A model generated the notes under the pieces. It had not been told where the DNA came from, searched no databases, and saw only the letters and a list, made by a program, of their open reading frames with translations. A stretch of 64,000 nt of DNA from Dromiciops gliroides (lineage: Eukaryota > Chordata > Mammalia > Microbiotheria > Microbiotheriidae), in assembly GCF_019393635.1 (NCBI RefSeq), contig NC_057862.1, forward strand, positions 477,280,669-477,344,668. The letters are read 5' to 3'. A program made the translations under genes and the position numbers. Below, one piece after another: positions 12,281-24,844 of the stretch (position 1 is its first letter; every line of letters begins with the position of its first letter).

Positions 12281-12739
12281 CTTGAACAATCATCTTCTTT
12301 CTGACTGGCCAGTAAAAGTAAATATATAGGTGGGGGCTTGTGAGCAATAAATATGAATGCATGCTGGCCATTATAGTGCCTCAAACCTGGTTATCTCTTC
12401 TGGAGACCTATGTAAAAGGGCATGCCTCAGGTACTGCAAAGCTGTTTAGATAAAATAATAAAAAACACTAAATATCAGAGTTGAAATTAGGAAGCCAGAT
12501 CTGAGTCTAAGTCTAGCAATCCTCCTTCTCTTCCAATCTGCCTCAGTCTTCGACTATAAAATTAAGCCACTTTCAAATGCCCCATTCAGCCTCAGCCTCT
12601 GAAGCCCACCCCTCCTTAATTATGAATAATGACTGAGTATGGCAAAAGAAGGAACTAAGCTAACTAGGGAAGCAGATTTTACAACCAGGAGTGTGACAGA
12701 GACAGCACCAACTGGCTCAAGAAAGATGGTTATTACATT

Positions 12740-13155
12740 TTCAGTGTAAGCAAGTGACCTATTGAATAGAATGCTGGATCTAGAGTCAAGAAGACTCCTC
12801 TTCCTGAGTTCAAATTCAGCTTCAGACACTTAACTATTTGGGTGCCCCCTGGCTAGTCACTTAACCCTGTCTGCCTCAATTTCCTCATCTATAAAATGAA
12901 ATGGAGAAGGAAATGGCAAACTGCTCTAGTATCTTTGCCAAGAAAACACCAAAAGAGGTCATCAAGAGTCAGACATGGGGGCAGCCAGGTGGTACAGTGG
13001 ATAAAGCATGGGCCTTGGATTCAGGTGGACCTGAGAGTTCAAATCCGGCCTCAGACACTTGACACTTACTAGGTGTGTAACCCTGGGCAAGTCACTTAAC
13101 CCTCATTGTCTCCAAAAAGAGAGTCAGAAGACATGACTGAAAAAGCAACACAAAA
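12740..13155 (+). mobile_element. Mar1 SINE carrying a nested WSINE1-like SINE
   Basis: The outer Mar1-type SINE runs 12740-12976 and resumes at about 13121-13155 with its RTE-like tail (GACATGACTGA). The inner SINE occupies 12977-13120. The duplicated target is AGAGTCAGACAT on the left and GAGTCAGAAGACAT on the right, so the younger SINE landed in the older SINE's tail. Confidence 0.8.
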
Positions 13156-13237
13156 TTTATACCTCAGAAATTAGTGAATGCTACAAATAGAGGCTTGATT
13201 TGTTTTGTTGATTGTCTAGATTTAGAAAGTGATAGAG

Positions 13238-13399
13238 GGGGGCAGCTAGGTGGCACAGTGGATAAAGCACCAGCCTTGGATTCAGGAGTACCTGAGTTCA
13301 AATCCTGCCTCAGACACTTGACACTTACTAGCTGTGTGACCCTGGGCAAGTCACTTAACCCCCATTGCCCCGAAAAAAAAAAAGAAAGAAAAAAAAAAA
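13238..13399 (+). mobile_element. WSINE1-like SINE with intact target duplication
   Basis: Complete element from GGGGCAGCTAGGTGG to an AAAGAAAG-type tail. The 14-bp target-site duplication AGAAAGTGATAGAG (13224-13237; one mismatch at 13400-13413) defines the borders. The A box (TGGCACAGTGG) and a B-box-like motif are present. Confidence 0.9.
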
Positions 13400-13413
13400 A
13401 GAAAGTGATGGAG

Positions 13414-13914
13414 AAAATGTTAATATAGATTAAACTTTAAAGTGTGTCATGCTTTTAGAGAGCTGGCTATTAAACTTTAACCTGCATTCTCCTGGTACAA
13501 TTTATAATCAGAGATTGATTAACTGGGACTTAAGACTTTCCAATTAAAAAAAAAAAACGTAAGGAGCAAAAGAAGTTTTGTCAATCATATTTTACTTAGC
13601 TCCTTCAGCTCCCATTAGCCTTCCAGTGATTTAGACTTCTTGAGGGCAATTCTGCATGACTTATCAAAGCTATAAAAAGATTATGAATCTTTAAAATAAT
13701 TTTCCCATATGGTTACAACTTTTTTGAGCTGATAACACATATAGATCATTAGGCCAAAAAATAAGATTAGAGGACAGGTGGCCATACACCAAATCTCAGG
13801 TTTTACTGAGAGGGTGTGGCTTTATTAACCTGTAGCATCTAGAGATAGTATGGCTGAGAAAGTACTTTGAAAGTCTTTCATTATATGTACCTTCTAAAAT
13901 ACAGAGAGATAGGA
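13414..13914. other. Unassigned sequence
   Basis: Nothing recognised. Ordinary composition, with no long open frame. Confidence 0.35.
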
Positions 13915-14160
13915 AGAAAGGAAATAAGCATTTATTAGGCATCAGGCACTGTTTGCAAAACCTTTTGCAAATATTATCTCATTTGATCCTCACAATGACC
14001 CTAGGAGATAGGTATTGTTATCAACATTTTTCACATTTGAGGAAACTGAGACAAACAGAGGTTAAGTAACCTCTCCGCAGTCACAATCTAGTAAGTTTAC
14101 GAAAGCTGTATTTGAATTCAAGTCTTCCTGGATCGCAGGCCTGCTCTCTATCTAGCTTTT
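13915..14160 (-). mobile_element. THER1/MIR-type SINE, antisense
   Basis: ATTATCTCATTTGATCCTC, then GAGGAAACTGAGAC and GGTTAAGTAACC in antisense order, ending in a SINE-head remnant. Confidence 0.75.
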
Positions 14161-15027
14161 GTTTTTCTTCAACTGCCACACTGCCTCTTACTAGGATTAT
14201 ATGTTCCAGAATAAGATTCTGCACTGGAATCAGGGCTCCAAGAGTGGAAGAATGGAATTGGCTAGTATTGGCTACTAGATGGAGCCATCAGGGTAGATAC
14301 TAAGAATAGAAGGTCCCCAGGAGCAAACAATAGGACTGAGTATAGAGACTTGGGGAAGTGGTTGAGGAAGATACAATGCATGCTGGGCAGACAATTCAAC
14401 AAGCAATTGGGAACACAGCAACAGGGTAGACAGTAGGATAAAATCTTTCAGGTATCAAAAATTCAACAGTCACTGGAAAGTTGGGAAGAACAAAGCAAGA
14501 CTGAAATTCCAGAGGAACACCAGCCCCTGGCAGAAACTGAGAAAAAAGATAGGGAGGCCATAAGCACACAAAACTGAACCTGGGACAATTTCATCTGGCA
14601 GGACAGGGGTCTGGAGGGTGGATAGTCTTACTGAGAATGGGGGAGGCATGTTGACACAGAGGATGATCCTACTGTGGGTGCAGTTGTGAGAAAAACAGTG
14701 GCCATTGCTGCAGGGACAAAGCTGCAGGGACGTATCCCTTGGGGCAAATCCACATTCACCTAATGTTAGTTATGTCTCTGAAGACGGGGACCTGATTAGT
14801 GGAAATGGGGAAAGGAGATGGAACTTAGTCACAAGGCAAGGTCTACTAGTGTTACTAGAATAGACACAAGGTTGGAGCCTGACCAGTAGCCATGGTAACT
14901 TGATAGCAAGTTATGGACTCAGGAATACTTATATTTTTCCTGACTAATATCTAGTTCAGTCTCAGAGCCTAAGGCTTTAGGTTCTTTTTCAAGTAGTCTA
15001 AGTTTGGGAATTAGAGGTCTATAGGAG
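14161..15027. other. Unassigned sequence
   Basis: No repeat family or gene recognised. This is one of the longer non-repeat stretches in the window, and its open frames are short. Confidence 0.35.
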
Positions 15028-15285
15028 CAGAGAAGCTAGCACAGCGGATTGAGTACCAGGCCTAAAGTCAGGAAGACCTGAGTTCAAAGCCAGCCTCAAA
15101 CATTTACTAACTAGGTGACCCTATGCAAGTCACTTAACCCTGTTTGCCTCAGTTTCCTCAATTATCAAATGAACTGGAGAAGGAAATGGAAAACCATTCC
15201 AGTATCTTTACCAAGAAAACCCCCAAAGGGTTTGTGAAGTTGGACACAACTGAAAATGACTAAACAATCACAACAAAGGGGTAAG
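15028..15285 (+). mobile_element. Mar1-type SINE
   Basis: tRNA head, CORE (CTATGCAAGTCACTTAACCC), CTGGAGAAGGAAATGG, TTTACCAAGAAAAC and the RTE-like tail ACTGAAAATGACTAAACAA. Confidence 0.85.
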
Positions 15286-15499
15286 AAGCTATCTTTAGGT
15301 ATGTTAAATGACTCTGATCATCCCAGGAATTAATTGCTATGGGGGGACCAGAGTGAAGAATTTTATGTTGATTCATAATGAACAATCCAGTAGCTGGTGT
15401 GATTAAACAGGTTGACAGTGGGGATCCAGTTGGTTGAGATGATGGCATCTATAAGTCCAAGTGGAAGAGAAAGAGTAGAAGGAACAGAGAAACAAAGTC

Positions 15500-15700
15500 A
15501 TAGAAAGTAAGAACTGCAAGTAACCTTAGGGATCATCCTCCTACAAACCAAACCCCTCATTTTATAGGTAACAAAGTTGATGCTCTTAAAAAGTGACTCC
15601 CAAATGCCATACCCCAGTGCTGCTAGTAAGCCAAAGAGGTAGGATTCAGACCCAGGTCTCCTGACTCCAAGATAACTGTTCTTGCTATTATACCATACCA
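15500..15700 (-). mobile_element. MIR remnant, antisense
   Basis: CCCTCATTTTATAGG, then GGATTCAGACCCAGG and the antisense head. Old and diverged. Confidence 0.55.
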
Positions 15701-15809
15701 TCTCTCATTTTAGAGAGCAATGAAGAAGCTGGGGACAAGGAAAGACATGGGAGTGTAATAGGAAGAGCACTGAAAACCAAAATGGTCACAAGTTCAGAAG
15801 ATTAGTGCT

Positions 15810-16300
15810 TTCCAGCCTGCTCTGCATCCACACCACTGCCCAGGTGATTCCCCTCTTCTCCTCCTCCTCCTCCACTCTTCCTTTGCCTTCCCAGCTTTCT
15901 AGCTCTCCTTGGGTTTGTACACCTCTCTTAGAATGCAAACTCCTGGAAAGTAAGGATTGTTTTCAGGTTTTTTTTGGTTTTGTTTTTGTATCCCTAGTAC
16001 TTACCTCACTGCCTTGCATGTCATAAGCACTTAATAATTCCCTATCTATTTATCTATCTATCTCCATCTATATCTCTAAATATTTGTCTACCTCTCTATC
16101 TAGTTATCTATCTAAGGAACCTCAGCGTCCCCTAGTACAACCCTCACAGTTTATTTTGTAAATAAAAAACTGAAACCTGGAGATAGTAAGAGACTTGCCC
16201 AAGGTCACACAGGGAGTAAGTAATGGAACTAAGATTTGAACCCAGGTTCTTTGACTATAAATCCAGAATTCTTTCCACTACACCATTGCTCATTGTTGAG
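15810..16300 (+). mobile_element. L2 3' end, (TATC)n, then antisense MIR
   Basis: 15900-16035 is an L2 terminus (TAGAATGCAAACTCCTGGAAAG, here abbreviated; then CATAAGCACTTAATAA). 16040-16115 is an imperfect TATC/CTAT microsatellite. 16140-16300 is an antisense MIR (AAGGTCACACAGGGAG). Confidence 0.65.
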
Positions 16301-16378
16301 TAGCTTTCTAGGTGCCTTTCTGCTTTTAACTAGGCCACTTAAGCCATTTAAAATATAGTTAAAGTGATATTAAAGGCA

Positions 16379-16722
16379 TGTTAAGGGCTAAAATTCTAGC
16401 TAAACTGTCTAAAATATCTAATGAGTGGTCGCCAATAAATTATAAGCTTTAGCAAGAGTTAAACTTTTAAGCATTTATTAAGGAGAATAAGAATTTGGTA
16501 AAGAGAGAGAAAAAGGCCTAGATTCCTATCTATTAAAGGGAGAGCACATTTCTAGCTCCGCTCTCCACCAGAGTCCAAAGGAAAAAGCGCCAGTCTCTTC
16601 CTTCCTCCTCCCACTAGCCCGCGTCACTTCCTGACTCCTGGTCTTGCCCTCAAAGACCTTCGCTTCATGGGCAGAACTCTTCTACAGTGTCTCCAGCAGG
16701 TGGTGTCATTCCAATCGTTACA
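16379..16722 (-). repeat. 3' LTR of the provirus
   Basis: Downstream LTR in the minus-strand sense. It is preceded (on the minus strand) by a purine tract, AACAGGGGGGA, at about 16723-16733, the expected polypurine tract. An AATAAATGC signal on the minus strand lies in its second half. Confidence 0.9.
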
Positions 16723-19700
16723 GTCCCCCCTGTTGTTCCTCAAGAAACAAAATGTTTCCTTGACGGAACAGTAAAAACAATATAATAACTATTGCTAACT
16801 AATAATATGTGAACAACAATATAGAAAAGGAAGAGAGGAAAGTTTTGTCCAGAGGGGCGATTTTTTTTTGTCCTCATGAACCGACGCTTTGACATTAGTC
16901 TTGCAAAGGGAGGGCCTCTGCAGAGAATACATGTTACAGATGGTGTATATTATAACAGAAAGAGAAAAAAACAACAAAAACAACAAATCAAAACTGTTCA
17001 TTTAAAGTCTCTGAAAGTCTTTTCTCAGATGTCCTCTAGGTGTAGTCGTGGAATGGAAGTCTTTTCAGGGGTTGATGTGTGGATGCTGGTAATCAGCCAG
17101 GAAAATTTCCTACAAAATTGAGCTTAACACAACTTTAAAATAGCTTTGTCAATAATCAAATCAAACAATGAAAGTTCTCAAAAACATGTCTAAGGGAATT
17201 CAGAATCTTAGTTGTTACACATGAAACATATAATAAAACAAAAATTAAAACATTCTTTAAAATTATAATATTACTATAGTCCCCCCTTATGGAGGGTAAT
17301 TGAGAAGACAATTGCTGCAATATTAATTAATAAAAATAATTTTTATCTTTGTTTTATCACTTTTTGCATCATCTGCCTAATTATCCTCATGCCATTATGA
17401 GAAATTAAAAAATCTAATATAATTGGTAACAGGTGTCAAGGCCAAATTCTACACTGTATTTATCATGACACCTGAGATAATTATGGGGGTTACCATAAAA
17501 GAACAGAGAAATGATGGGATATAAGCATTCCCACACTTGAGCAATATATACTGCCCATGCAGTATGCCAGGTCTAAAATAGGTGGATGGAATATATGTCC
17601 ATGCCACCGAACATATTGGAGGAAACTGAGTCAGACTTAATCAGATGCATGGGATTGAGATGTCCATGGCATCAGGCATATAGGAGGGAGCATAGAAGCC
17701 AGGTGTAGGAGTGAGATGGGTGGGATGAATACTTCCAGCCATCTGTACAATATTGTGGGGAAAAATAAAATAAAATATTAAACCAAGAGAATCCAACCTC
17801 AACATTTGTCAAAAGCCGTTCCCTCGGCCATACCTTGACTTCATGCATGTCTCCCCTCATGTGACAGTTCAGTGTCTGCTCTTGCATGTATTCCTCTTGT
17901 GATTGGATGGCATCTTGGCCAACTGACATCTGATAACTCAGAATAAAGGCAATTAATGTCTTAAATGATAAGTTCCCATAATCCAAGTCTCATATGGATT
18001 TAAAAATTGAGGATAATAAATGATTGCAAAAAATGTGAATACATCTTGACTCAGAACACAATATATAATTATGCAACAATTTCAAATAATACCCCTTTTT
18101 TTTAACTTAGTATACAATTACTTTTTTGAAAAATCTGAACATATTTAAATACAAGTTAAAGCACAACAGAATCTCAAAGAACTTTTTTTTTTTGAAAAAA
18201 GAAAACTTTTACAAATGTTCCCCTCTTTTTTTTGGGGGGGGGGGGGAATATGCTTATCAAAAATAATACTTCTAGAATCAATTTACACTTGCCATGGCAA
18301 CCAATTTGCCAGGGAAATGCTTTAAAGAGTTTGATCAAATAATCAGTTGAGGAAAAAAAAAATAACAAAAACAAACAACTCAGAATATGGGAGCACAATA
18401 CTCCTAGAATTAACATTGTATTATGAAATCAAAACCATCTCTCAAGATTAGATAGATGAATGAATAGAAGAAAATACATGTGGAATAATAAAAGACAATG
18501 AAATTCAAATTAGGGAAATCTAAATGAATATGAATTTAATATTAATAAGAGTCTTATAAAATATAAACTTGATCACATGACTATAAAAAGCTTTTACAAA
18601 TATTCTCCTTGTTTTAAAAACTAAGTATAAGACACAATCTCAAAAGCATGAAAATCTCTATGAAAATAAACCTATACCATTAATTCCAAAATGTATATGT
18701 AATAGCATAGAAATCCTATGTAACCTCTGAACTGACATTAATAATCTGAGTGAATTCAGAACACTCTTGATTCCGGTATCTAAAATCCCCAATACTCATA
18801 TCAATATCTTGCTGTTTACTTCTACATTTCTGTAAAATATATACCCTTCCATGGCAAAAGAAGCGGAGTCTTGAACTATGTTGATGATTGTCATTCTTAT
18901 TCGGCTTAAGTTTTTCTTCTTTAACCCCTCTATATTGTCTGTCAGCCTTTCACCATACAAATGCTTTATAAGATTACTAATTAAAGACAAAAGCAGGTTA
19001 GCAAAATTATGAACAAAACGAGCATATCTGGAATTTAAAGGGTTTTCTAAGGTTGTCTCAGAAGCACAGCCAGGCTGGGGAAGGGCTGAGCCTGAAGCTG
19101 CAAATGCAGGTAGAAAAAGTTGAGCATGCGCATCAGATCTCTGGACTTCCCAGGCAGGGGAAGCAATGGGCTTGGCCATAGGAGGAGTAGAGGGTGGGGT
19201 CTGGAGAGGAGGGGAGGGACCAGAGCAATTTGAATCAGACTTGATTTTGAACTCAGGCCTGGATTCCTCTTCCCCCACTTTGCCTCCAGGTGCTAGGGGA
19301 TTAAAAGCTTCTAGAGGGTGGTCATTGCCTCCAGGCATGCAAAATTAGAGCAACAATTAGTGTTAGAACTGGGAAAAGCTGCGGGAATCTCTTCAGGTTT
19401 CTCTGAAAAAGCATGGTTGGGAGAGGGAGAGATATTTCCTTGTGTGAGTAAGTTGCTGGCTCTTTTAACAAAAATAAAAAGAAAAATAGAAAATCCACAA
19501 AAACAAAGCATTAACATGATCTTATCTCCCATTTGTCTGGTTAAACAGACTAAAATCAAAAATAGGGTAATTAGGGAGTTTAAAAGGTCCATTTGAAAAA
19601 ATTTAAAGGGAAAACACAGCCAGTACACCAGTACTTAGCAATTTAAAGGGTAGGGGAAATTTCTTACCCAACCAGAAGATCAGAAGAAGACTGAGGTTTA

Positions 19701-19725
19701 GCTTTCCTCTTCGTGGTCAGCCATC

Positions 19726-20069
19726 TGTTAAGGGCTAAAATTCTAGCTAAACTGTCTAAAATATCTAATGAGTGGTTGCCAATAAATTATAAGCTTTAGC
19801 AAGAGTTAAACTTTTAAGCATTTATTAAGGAGAATAAGAATTTGGTAAAGAGAGAGAAAAAGGCCTAGATTCCTATCTATTAAAGGGAGAGCACATTTCT
19901 AGCTCCGCTCTCCACCAGAGTCCAAAGGAAAAAGCGCCAGTCTCTTCCTTCCTCCTCCCACTAGCCCGCGTCACTTCCTGACTCCTGGTCTTGCCCTCAA
20001 AGACCTTCGCTTCATGGGCAGAACTCTTCTACAGTGTCTCCAGCAGGTGGTGTCATTCCAATCGTTACA
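19726..20069 (-). repeat. 5' LTR of the provirus
   Basis: Upstream LTR in the minus-strand sense, same length as its partner. Immediately inside it the minus strand reads TGGCTGACCACGAAGAGG, the position expected for the tRNA primer-binding site. I cannot name the primer tRNA with confidence. Confidence 0.9.
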
Positions 20070-20081
20070 GGCACATACTAA

Positions 20082-20330
20082 TGTAAACCAGATACTGGGT
20101 GGTGTACTGAATAGAGCACCGGGCCTGAAGTCAGAAAGACCTGACCTATGACCTCAGGCCTCTGATACTTACTATCTATGTGACCCTGGATAAGTCACTC
20201 GGCCCCATTTGCCTCAGTTTCCTCATCTGTAAAATAAGCTGGAAAAGTGAATGGCAAACAACTCCATCATCTTTGCCAAGAAAACCCCAAATGGGGTCAA
20301 GAAGAGTTAGACACAACTGAACAATACTAA
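20082..20330 (+). mobile_element. Mar1-type SINE
   Basis: Head, CORE (GACCCTGGATAAGTCACTC), TTTGCCAAGAAAACCCCAAA and the tail AGTTAGACACAACTGAACAA. It lies just outside the provirus. Confidence 0.8.
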
Positions 20331-20344
20331 TATAAACCTATCTT

Positions 20345-20718
20345 CCTTCATTGGCACCATATGTACCATTTGCAATTTTTCTCAATAACTTGCATAGAGT
20401 CAAAGATGGTTTGCTTCTCAGACTGGCAAATGATAGAAGAGCCAATACATTGCATGACAGTTAGAATTCCAAAAGATCTAAACAGGAAAGAATGAAAGGA
20501 TAAATCAAACATGACAAAATTAAATAGGGGTAAGCATCAAGTCTTACTCTCAGATTCAAAAGTCATTTTCACAAATACAGAATGGAGAATCCTTGGCTAG
20601 ACAATAGTCTGCAGAAAAACTATATAGTGATTTTAATGAACTGCAAACTCAGTTTGAATTAGTGATGTGACAGGGCAGCCAAAATAAAAGCTAATACCAT
20701 CTGAGGTTGCATTAAGAA
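20345..20718 (+). mobile_element. CR1/L3-type LINE fragment
   Basis: Conceptual translation follows the CR1-clade reverse-transcriptase C-terminal block: a segment like 'LANDRRANTLHDS', then 'TEWRILG', then the 'CDRAAKIKANTI' equivalent of the common 'CDVAAKKANAILGCIK' text. Frames are broken. It is cut by the L1 that begins near 20721. Confidence 0.65.
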
Positions 20719-20720
20719 AA

Positions 20721-23700
20721 ACAAAATGAGAGAATGACAATAATGAGACAGACTACAAAACTTATGGGATGCAACCAAAGCATTTCTTAGGTGAAATTTT
20801 ATATCTCTAAAATCCTAAATGAATAAAATAGAGAAAGATGTGATCAATGAGTTGGGCATGCAACTAAAAAAGCTGGAAAAAGAACAAATTAAAAATCCCC
20901 AGTTAAATACCAAATTAGACATTCTCAAAATTAAAGGAGAGATTAATAAAATTGAAAGTAAGAAACTATAAAGTTAATAAATAAAACTAAGAGCTGATTC
21001 TATGAAAAAACAATAAAATGGATAAACCTTTGGTTAATTTGATTTTAAAAAGGAAAAAAGAAAACCAAATTACCAAATCAAAAATGAAAAGGGTGAATTC
21101 ACCTCCAATGGAGAGGAAATTAAAGGAATAATTAGGAGCTATTTTGCCCAACTACATGCCAATAAAATTGACAATCTAAATGAAATGGATGAATATTTAC
21201 AAAAATATAAACTGCCCAGATTAACAGAAGAGAGAATAAAATCTTTAAATAAGCACATAATAGAAGAAGAAATTGAATGAGCCATCAATGAACTCCCTAA
21301 GAAAAAATTTCTAGGGCCATATGGGTTTACAAGTGAATTCTACCAAACGTAAAGAATAATTAATTCCAATACTATATAAGCTATTTGGAAAAATAGGAGA
21401 AGAAGGAATCCTACCATTTTCCTTTTATGAGACAAATATGGTGCTGTTACCTAAACCAGGAAGAGCAAAAACAGAGAAAGAAAATTACAGACCAATCTCC
21501 CTAATGAATATTGATACAAAAATTCTAAATAGAATATTAGCAAAGAGACTGCAGCAACTTATCACCAGGATAATACGCTATGATCAGGTGGGATTTATAC
21601 CAGGAATGCAGGGCTGGTTCAATATTAGGAAAACTATCAACATAATTAACCACATCAATAACAAAACTAACCAAAAACATATGATTAATTCAATAGATAC
21701 AGAGAAAGATTTTGACAAAATACAGCACCCATTCCTATTAAAAACACTAGAGAGCATAGGAATAAATGGAGCTTTCCTTAATATGATAAACAGGATCTAT
21801 CTAAAATCATCAGCAAGCATTTTATGTAATGGGGATAAGTTAAAAGCATTCCCAGTAAGATCAAGGGTGAAACAAGAATGTCCATTATCAACACTATTAT
21901 TCAATATTGTACTAGAAATGTTAGCCTTAGCAATAAGAGAAAAAAGAAACTGAAGGAATTAAAATACACAAGGAAGAAACAAAACTATCGCTCTTTGTAG
22001 ATGTTATGATACTATACTTAGAGGATCCCAAAGCATCAACTAAAAAACTGCTTGAAACAATGAACAACTTTAGCAAATTTGCAGGATAGAAAACAAACCC
22101 ACATAAATCATTAGCATTTCTTTATATGACCAACAAAGCCCAGCAGAAACATATAGAAAGAGAAATTCCATTTAAAATAACCGTAGACAATGTAAAATAT
22201 TTAGGAGTCTATGTGCCAAGGCAAACCCAGGAACTATATGAACACAGTTACAAAACACTTTTTACACAAATTAAATTGGATCTAAAGAAATGGAAAAATA
22301 TCAATTGCTCATGGGTAGGTCATGCTAATATAATAAAAATAACAATTCTACCTAAATTCTTTTTACTTACAAACTACCAAAAAACTATTTCATAGGTCTA
22401 GAAAAAAATAACAAAATTCATCTGGAAGAACAAAAGGTCAAGAATATCAAGTGAATTAATGGGGTAAAATGTGATGGAAGGTGGCCTTTACCAGATCTAA
22501 AACTATATTATAAATTAGTAACCATCAAAACTATTTGGTACTGGCTAAGAAATAGAGTAGTGGATCAATGGAATAGGTTAAGCAAACAAAACACAGCAGT
22601 AAATGAATATAGCAATCTTTTGTTTGATAAACCTAAAAACTCTAGCTTTTGGGATAAGAACTCATTATCTGACAAAAAACTTCTGGGAAAACTGGAAAAT
22701 AGTATGGCAGAAACTAAGCTTAGAACAACATCTTACACTGTACATCAAAGTAAAGTCAAAATGGTTACATGATCTAGACATAAAGGATAATACCATAGGC
22801 AAATTAGAAAATGGAGGAGTAGTTTACTTGTCAGAGCTATAGAGAGGTGAAGAATTTATGACCAAAGATGAGACAGAGAATATTATGAAATGCAAAATGG
22901 ATCATTTTGATTACATTAAATTAAAAAGGGGTTGCATAAACAAAACCAATGCAAACAAGATTAGAAGGAAGGAAGAAAACTAGGAAACAATTTTTACAGC
23001 CAGTGTTTCTGATAAAGGCCTCATATCTAAAATGTAGAAAGAACTAAGTTAAATATATAAGAATCCAAGTCATTCCCCAATTGAAATGGTCAAGGGATAT
23101 GAAAAGGCAGTTTTCAGATGATAAAATTAAAGCTATCTACAGCGCTACATAAAAATGTTCTCAATAACTACTGATTAGAGAAATGCATGTTAAAACTACT
23201 CTTAGGTACCACATCACACCTATCCAATTGGTTAAAATGACAAAAAAGGAAAATTATAAATGTTGGAGAAGCTGTGGGAAATTTGGAACACTAATACACT
23301 GTTGGTGGAGCTGTGAACTAATCCAACCATTCTGGAGAACAATTTGAAACTATGCCCAAAAGGCTTAAAAACTGCATACCTTTTGACCCAACAATACCAA
23401 TACTAGGTCTATATCCCAAAGAGATCATAAAAAGGGAAAAGGACCCACATGTACAAAAATATTAATAGCTGCTCTTTTTGTGGTGGTGAAGAATTGGAAA
23501 CTGAGGGAATGACCATCAAATGGTGAATGGCTAAAGAAGTTGCAGTATATAAATGTAATGGAATACTATTGTGCTGTAAGAAATGATAAGCAGGCAGATT
23601 TCAGAAAAATCTGTAAAGACTTATTTGAATTGATGCTGAGTAAAATGAGCAGAAACAAGAGAACATTGTTCACAGCAACAACATCACTATGTGATGATCA

Positions 23701-24085
23701 GCTGTGAGAAACTTAACTCTTTTCAGCAATACAATGATCCAAGACAATGACAAAAGACACATAACAGAAAATGCTCTTCACATTCAGAAAAAGAACTATG
23801 GATTCTTAATGCACATTGAAGCATACAATTTTCACTGTTGTTGCTTTTTGTTGTGTTGTTCCTTCTTTCTTGTGTTTCCTTTTGCTATGATTCTTCTCTT
23901 ACAACATGACTTATGTGAAAATATATTAACGTGATGGTAATGTATAAGTTATATCAGATTGCTTGCTGCCTTTTAGAGGAGGGAGGGAAGGGAGGTTGGG
24001 AGAAAAAAATTGGAACCCAAAATATTTAAAAAGTGAATGTTGAAAAGTATTTTTACATGAAATTGGAAAAAATAAAAGTTTGGGG
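20721..24085 (+). mobile_element. L1, 3' half (ORF2 RT to 3' end)
   Basis: Starts within ORF2 (text equivalent to 'LWDATKAFLRGKF') and ends at the 3' UTR with AATAAAAGTTTGGGGG. Open pieces: 21438-21953 (171 residues; [37 protein letters not shown], then [15 protein letters not shown]), 22126-22395 and 22560-22772. The catalytic FADD box is altered to a FVDV-like reading near 21990. With several in-frame stops it is inactive. Neighbours are a CR1/L3 piece on the left and an LTR on the right. Confidence 0.9.
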
Positions 24086-24086
24086 G

Positions 24087-24272
24087 TGTGATGGGTAAAA
24101 CTAAATCACCTTACCTCCCCCCCAGTGTCAGGGAAGCTAGCTCGGATTTACTTATAAATTAGAAGCTTCAACAACAGTTTAGGCATTAAGCATTTATTAA
24201 AGTATATTAGAAGTTGGCAAAGAGAGAACACGTTTCTCTAAAAGAATAGGAAAACCTAGCTAAGGTCTACAC

Positions 24273-24340
<68 letters not shown>

Positions 24341-24600
24341 TGCCTCCTACTAGCAGATCACACCACCAAGAGAAAGAAGCTAAGTCTTCTTCAGCAGAAG
24401 CTTCCTGTGGGACAGGAAGAGGAGCCATGCCCATGTACAGCTCTAAGCTAAGTGTCTGGTAGTATTCAAATCCATTGATTGACATGACTTGAAGGCGGTC
24501 CATGAATTGTGAGCTAACTTCCAGACACTGAATCCACCTTGGAAAGGTCACCCCATGCTCCCTCAACAGGGTACCCCTGGTAATAATATTCTCATAGGGG
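24087..24600 (-). mobile_element. LTR-like block, probable solo LTR (fossil)
   Basis: Starts TGTGATGGG right after the L1 tail and carries an antisense AATAAATGC signal (24190-24198), as in the provirus LTR at 16379. The right border is not certain. A (GA)n run lies inside it at about 24268-24334. Confidence 0.45.
24268..24334. repeat. (GA)n microsatellite
   Basis: Nearly pure GA dinucleotide run of about 65 bp. The Ser-Leu repeat frame on the minus strand is its translation. Confidence 0.95.
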
Positions 24601-24659
24601 GAAAAAAAGAAAAACAAAGTGTATAGAATAAAGGAATGTGATATTCCTACCATATTCTG

Positions 24660-24740
24660 CTCTGGTCAGAATGGTGCTTAGTATAGTGCCTGGCACACAA
24701 CAAGCACATAATAAATGCTTGTTGACTGACTGGCCATTTC
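24660..24740 (+). mobile_element. L2 3' end fragment
   Basis: AGTGCCTGGCACACAACAAG, then ATAATAAATGCTTGTTGACT, the typical L2 terminus. Confidence 0.7.
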
Positions 24741-24844
24741 TAGGGTATTGGGTTCAGTATACAATCATAATGAGGAGGAAAAAATGAATTTGTCTAAAGA
24801 GATCACTGTGAATGCTCTGACAACCTTCTACTACCTTAGATTTT

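Larger units (their letters stand above)
16379..20069 (-). mobile_element. Young short endogenous retrovirus (fossil provirus)
   Basis: A two-LTR provirus read on the minus strand. The LTRs are each 344 bp, begin TG and end CA, and differ by one base by eye, so the insertion is recent. A 4-bp duplication GGCA lies at 16375-16378 and 20070-20073. The internal part (16723-19725) is about 3 kb, too short for a full gag-pol-env set. I recognise no pol or env, so the element appears defective and non-autonomous. The longest open stretch (18796-19338, minus) is proline-rich and matrix/gag-like at most. The 4-bp duplication suits a gammaretrovirus-like (class I) group. That assignment is inference. 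Confidence 0.9.

Noticed and set aside
13238-13320. tRNA gene
   Set aside because: A and B boxes are present but belong to the tRNA-derived SINE head. The sequence does not form a proper cloverleaf and is followed by the SINE CORE.
18796-19338. 180-codon minus-strand frame as a host gene
   Set aside because: It lies inside the young provirus and is best read as a relic of that element.
24267-24653. 128-codon frame ending in Ser-Leu repeats
   Set aside because: Spans a (GA)n run inside an LTR-like block. No domain seen.
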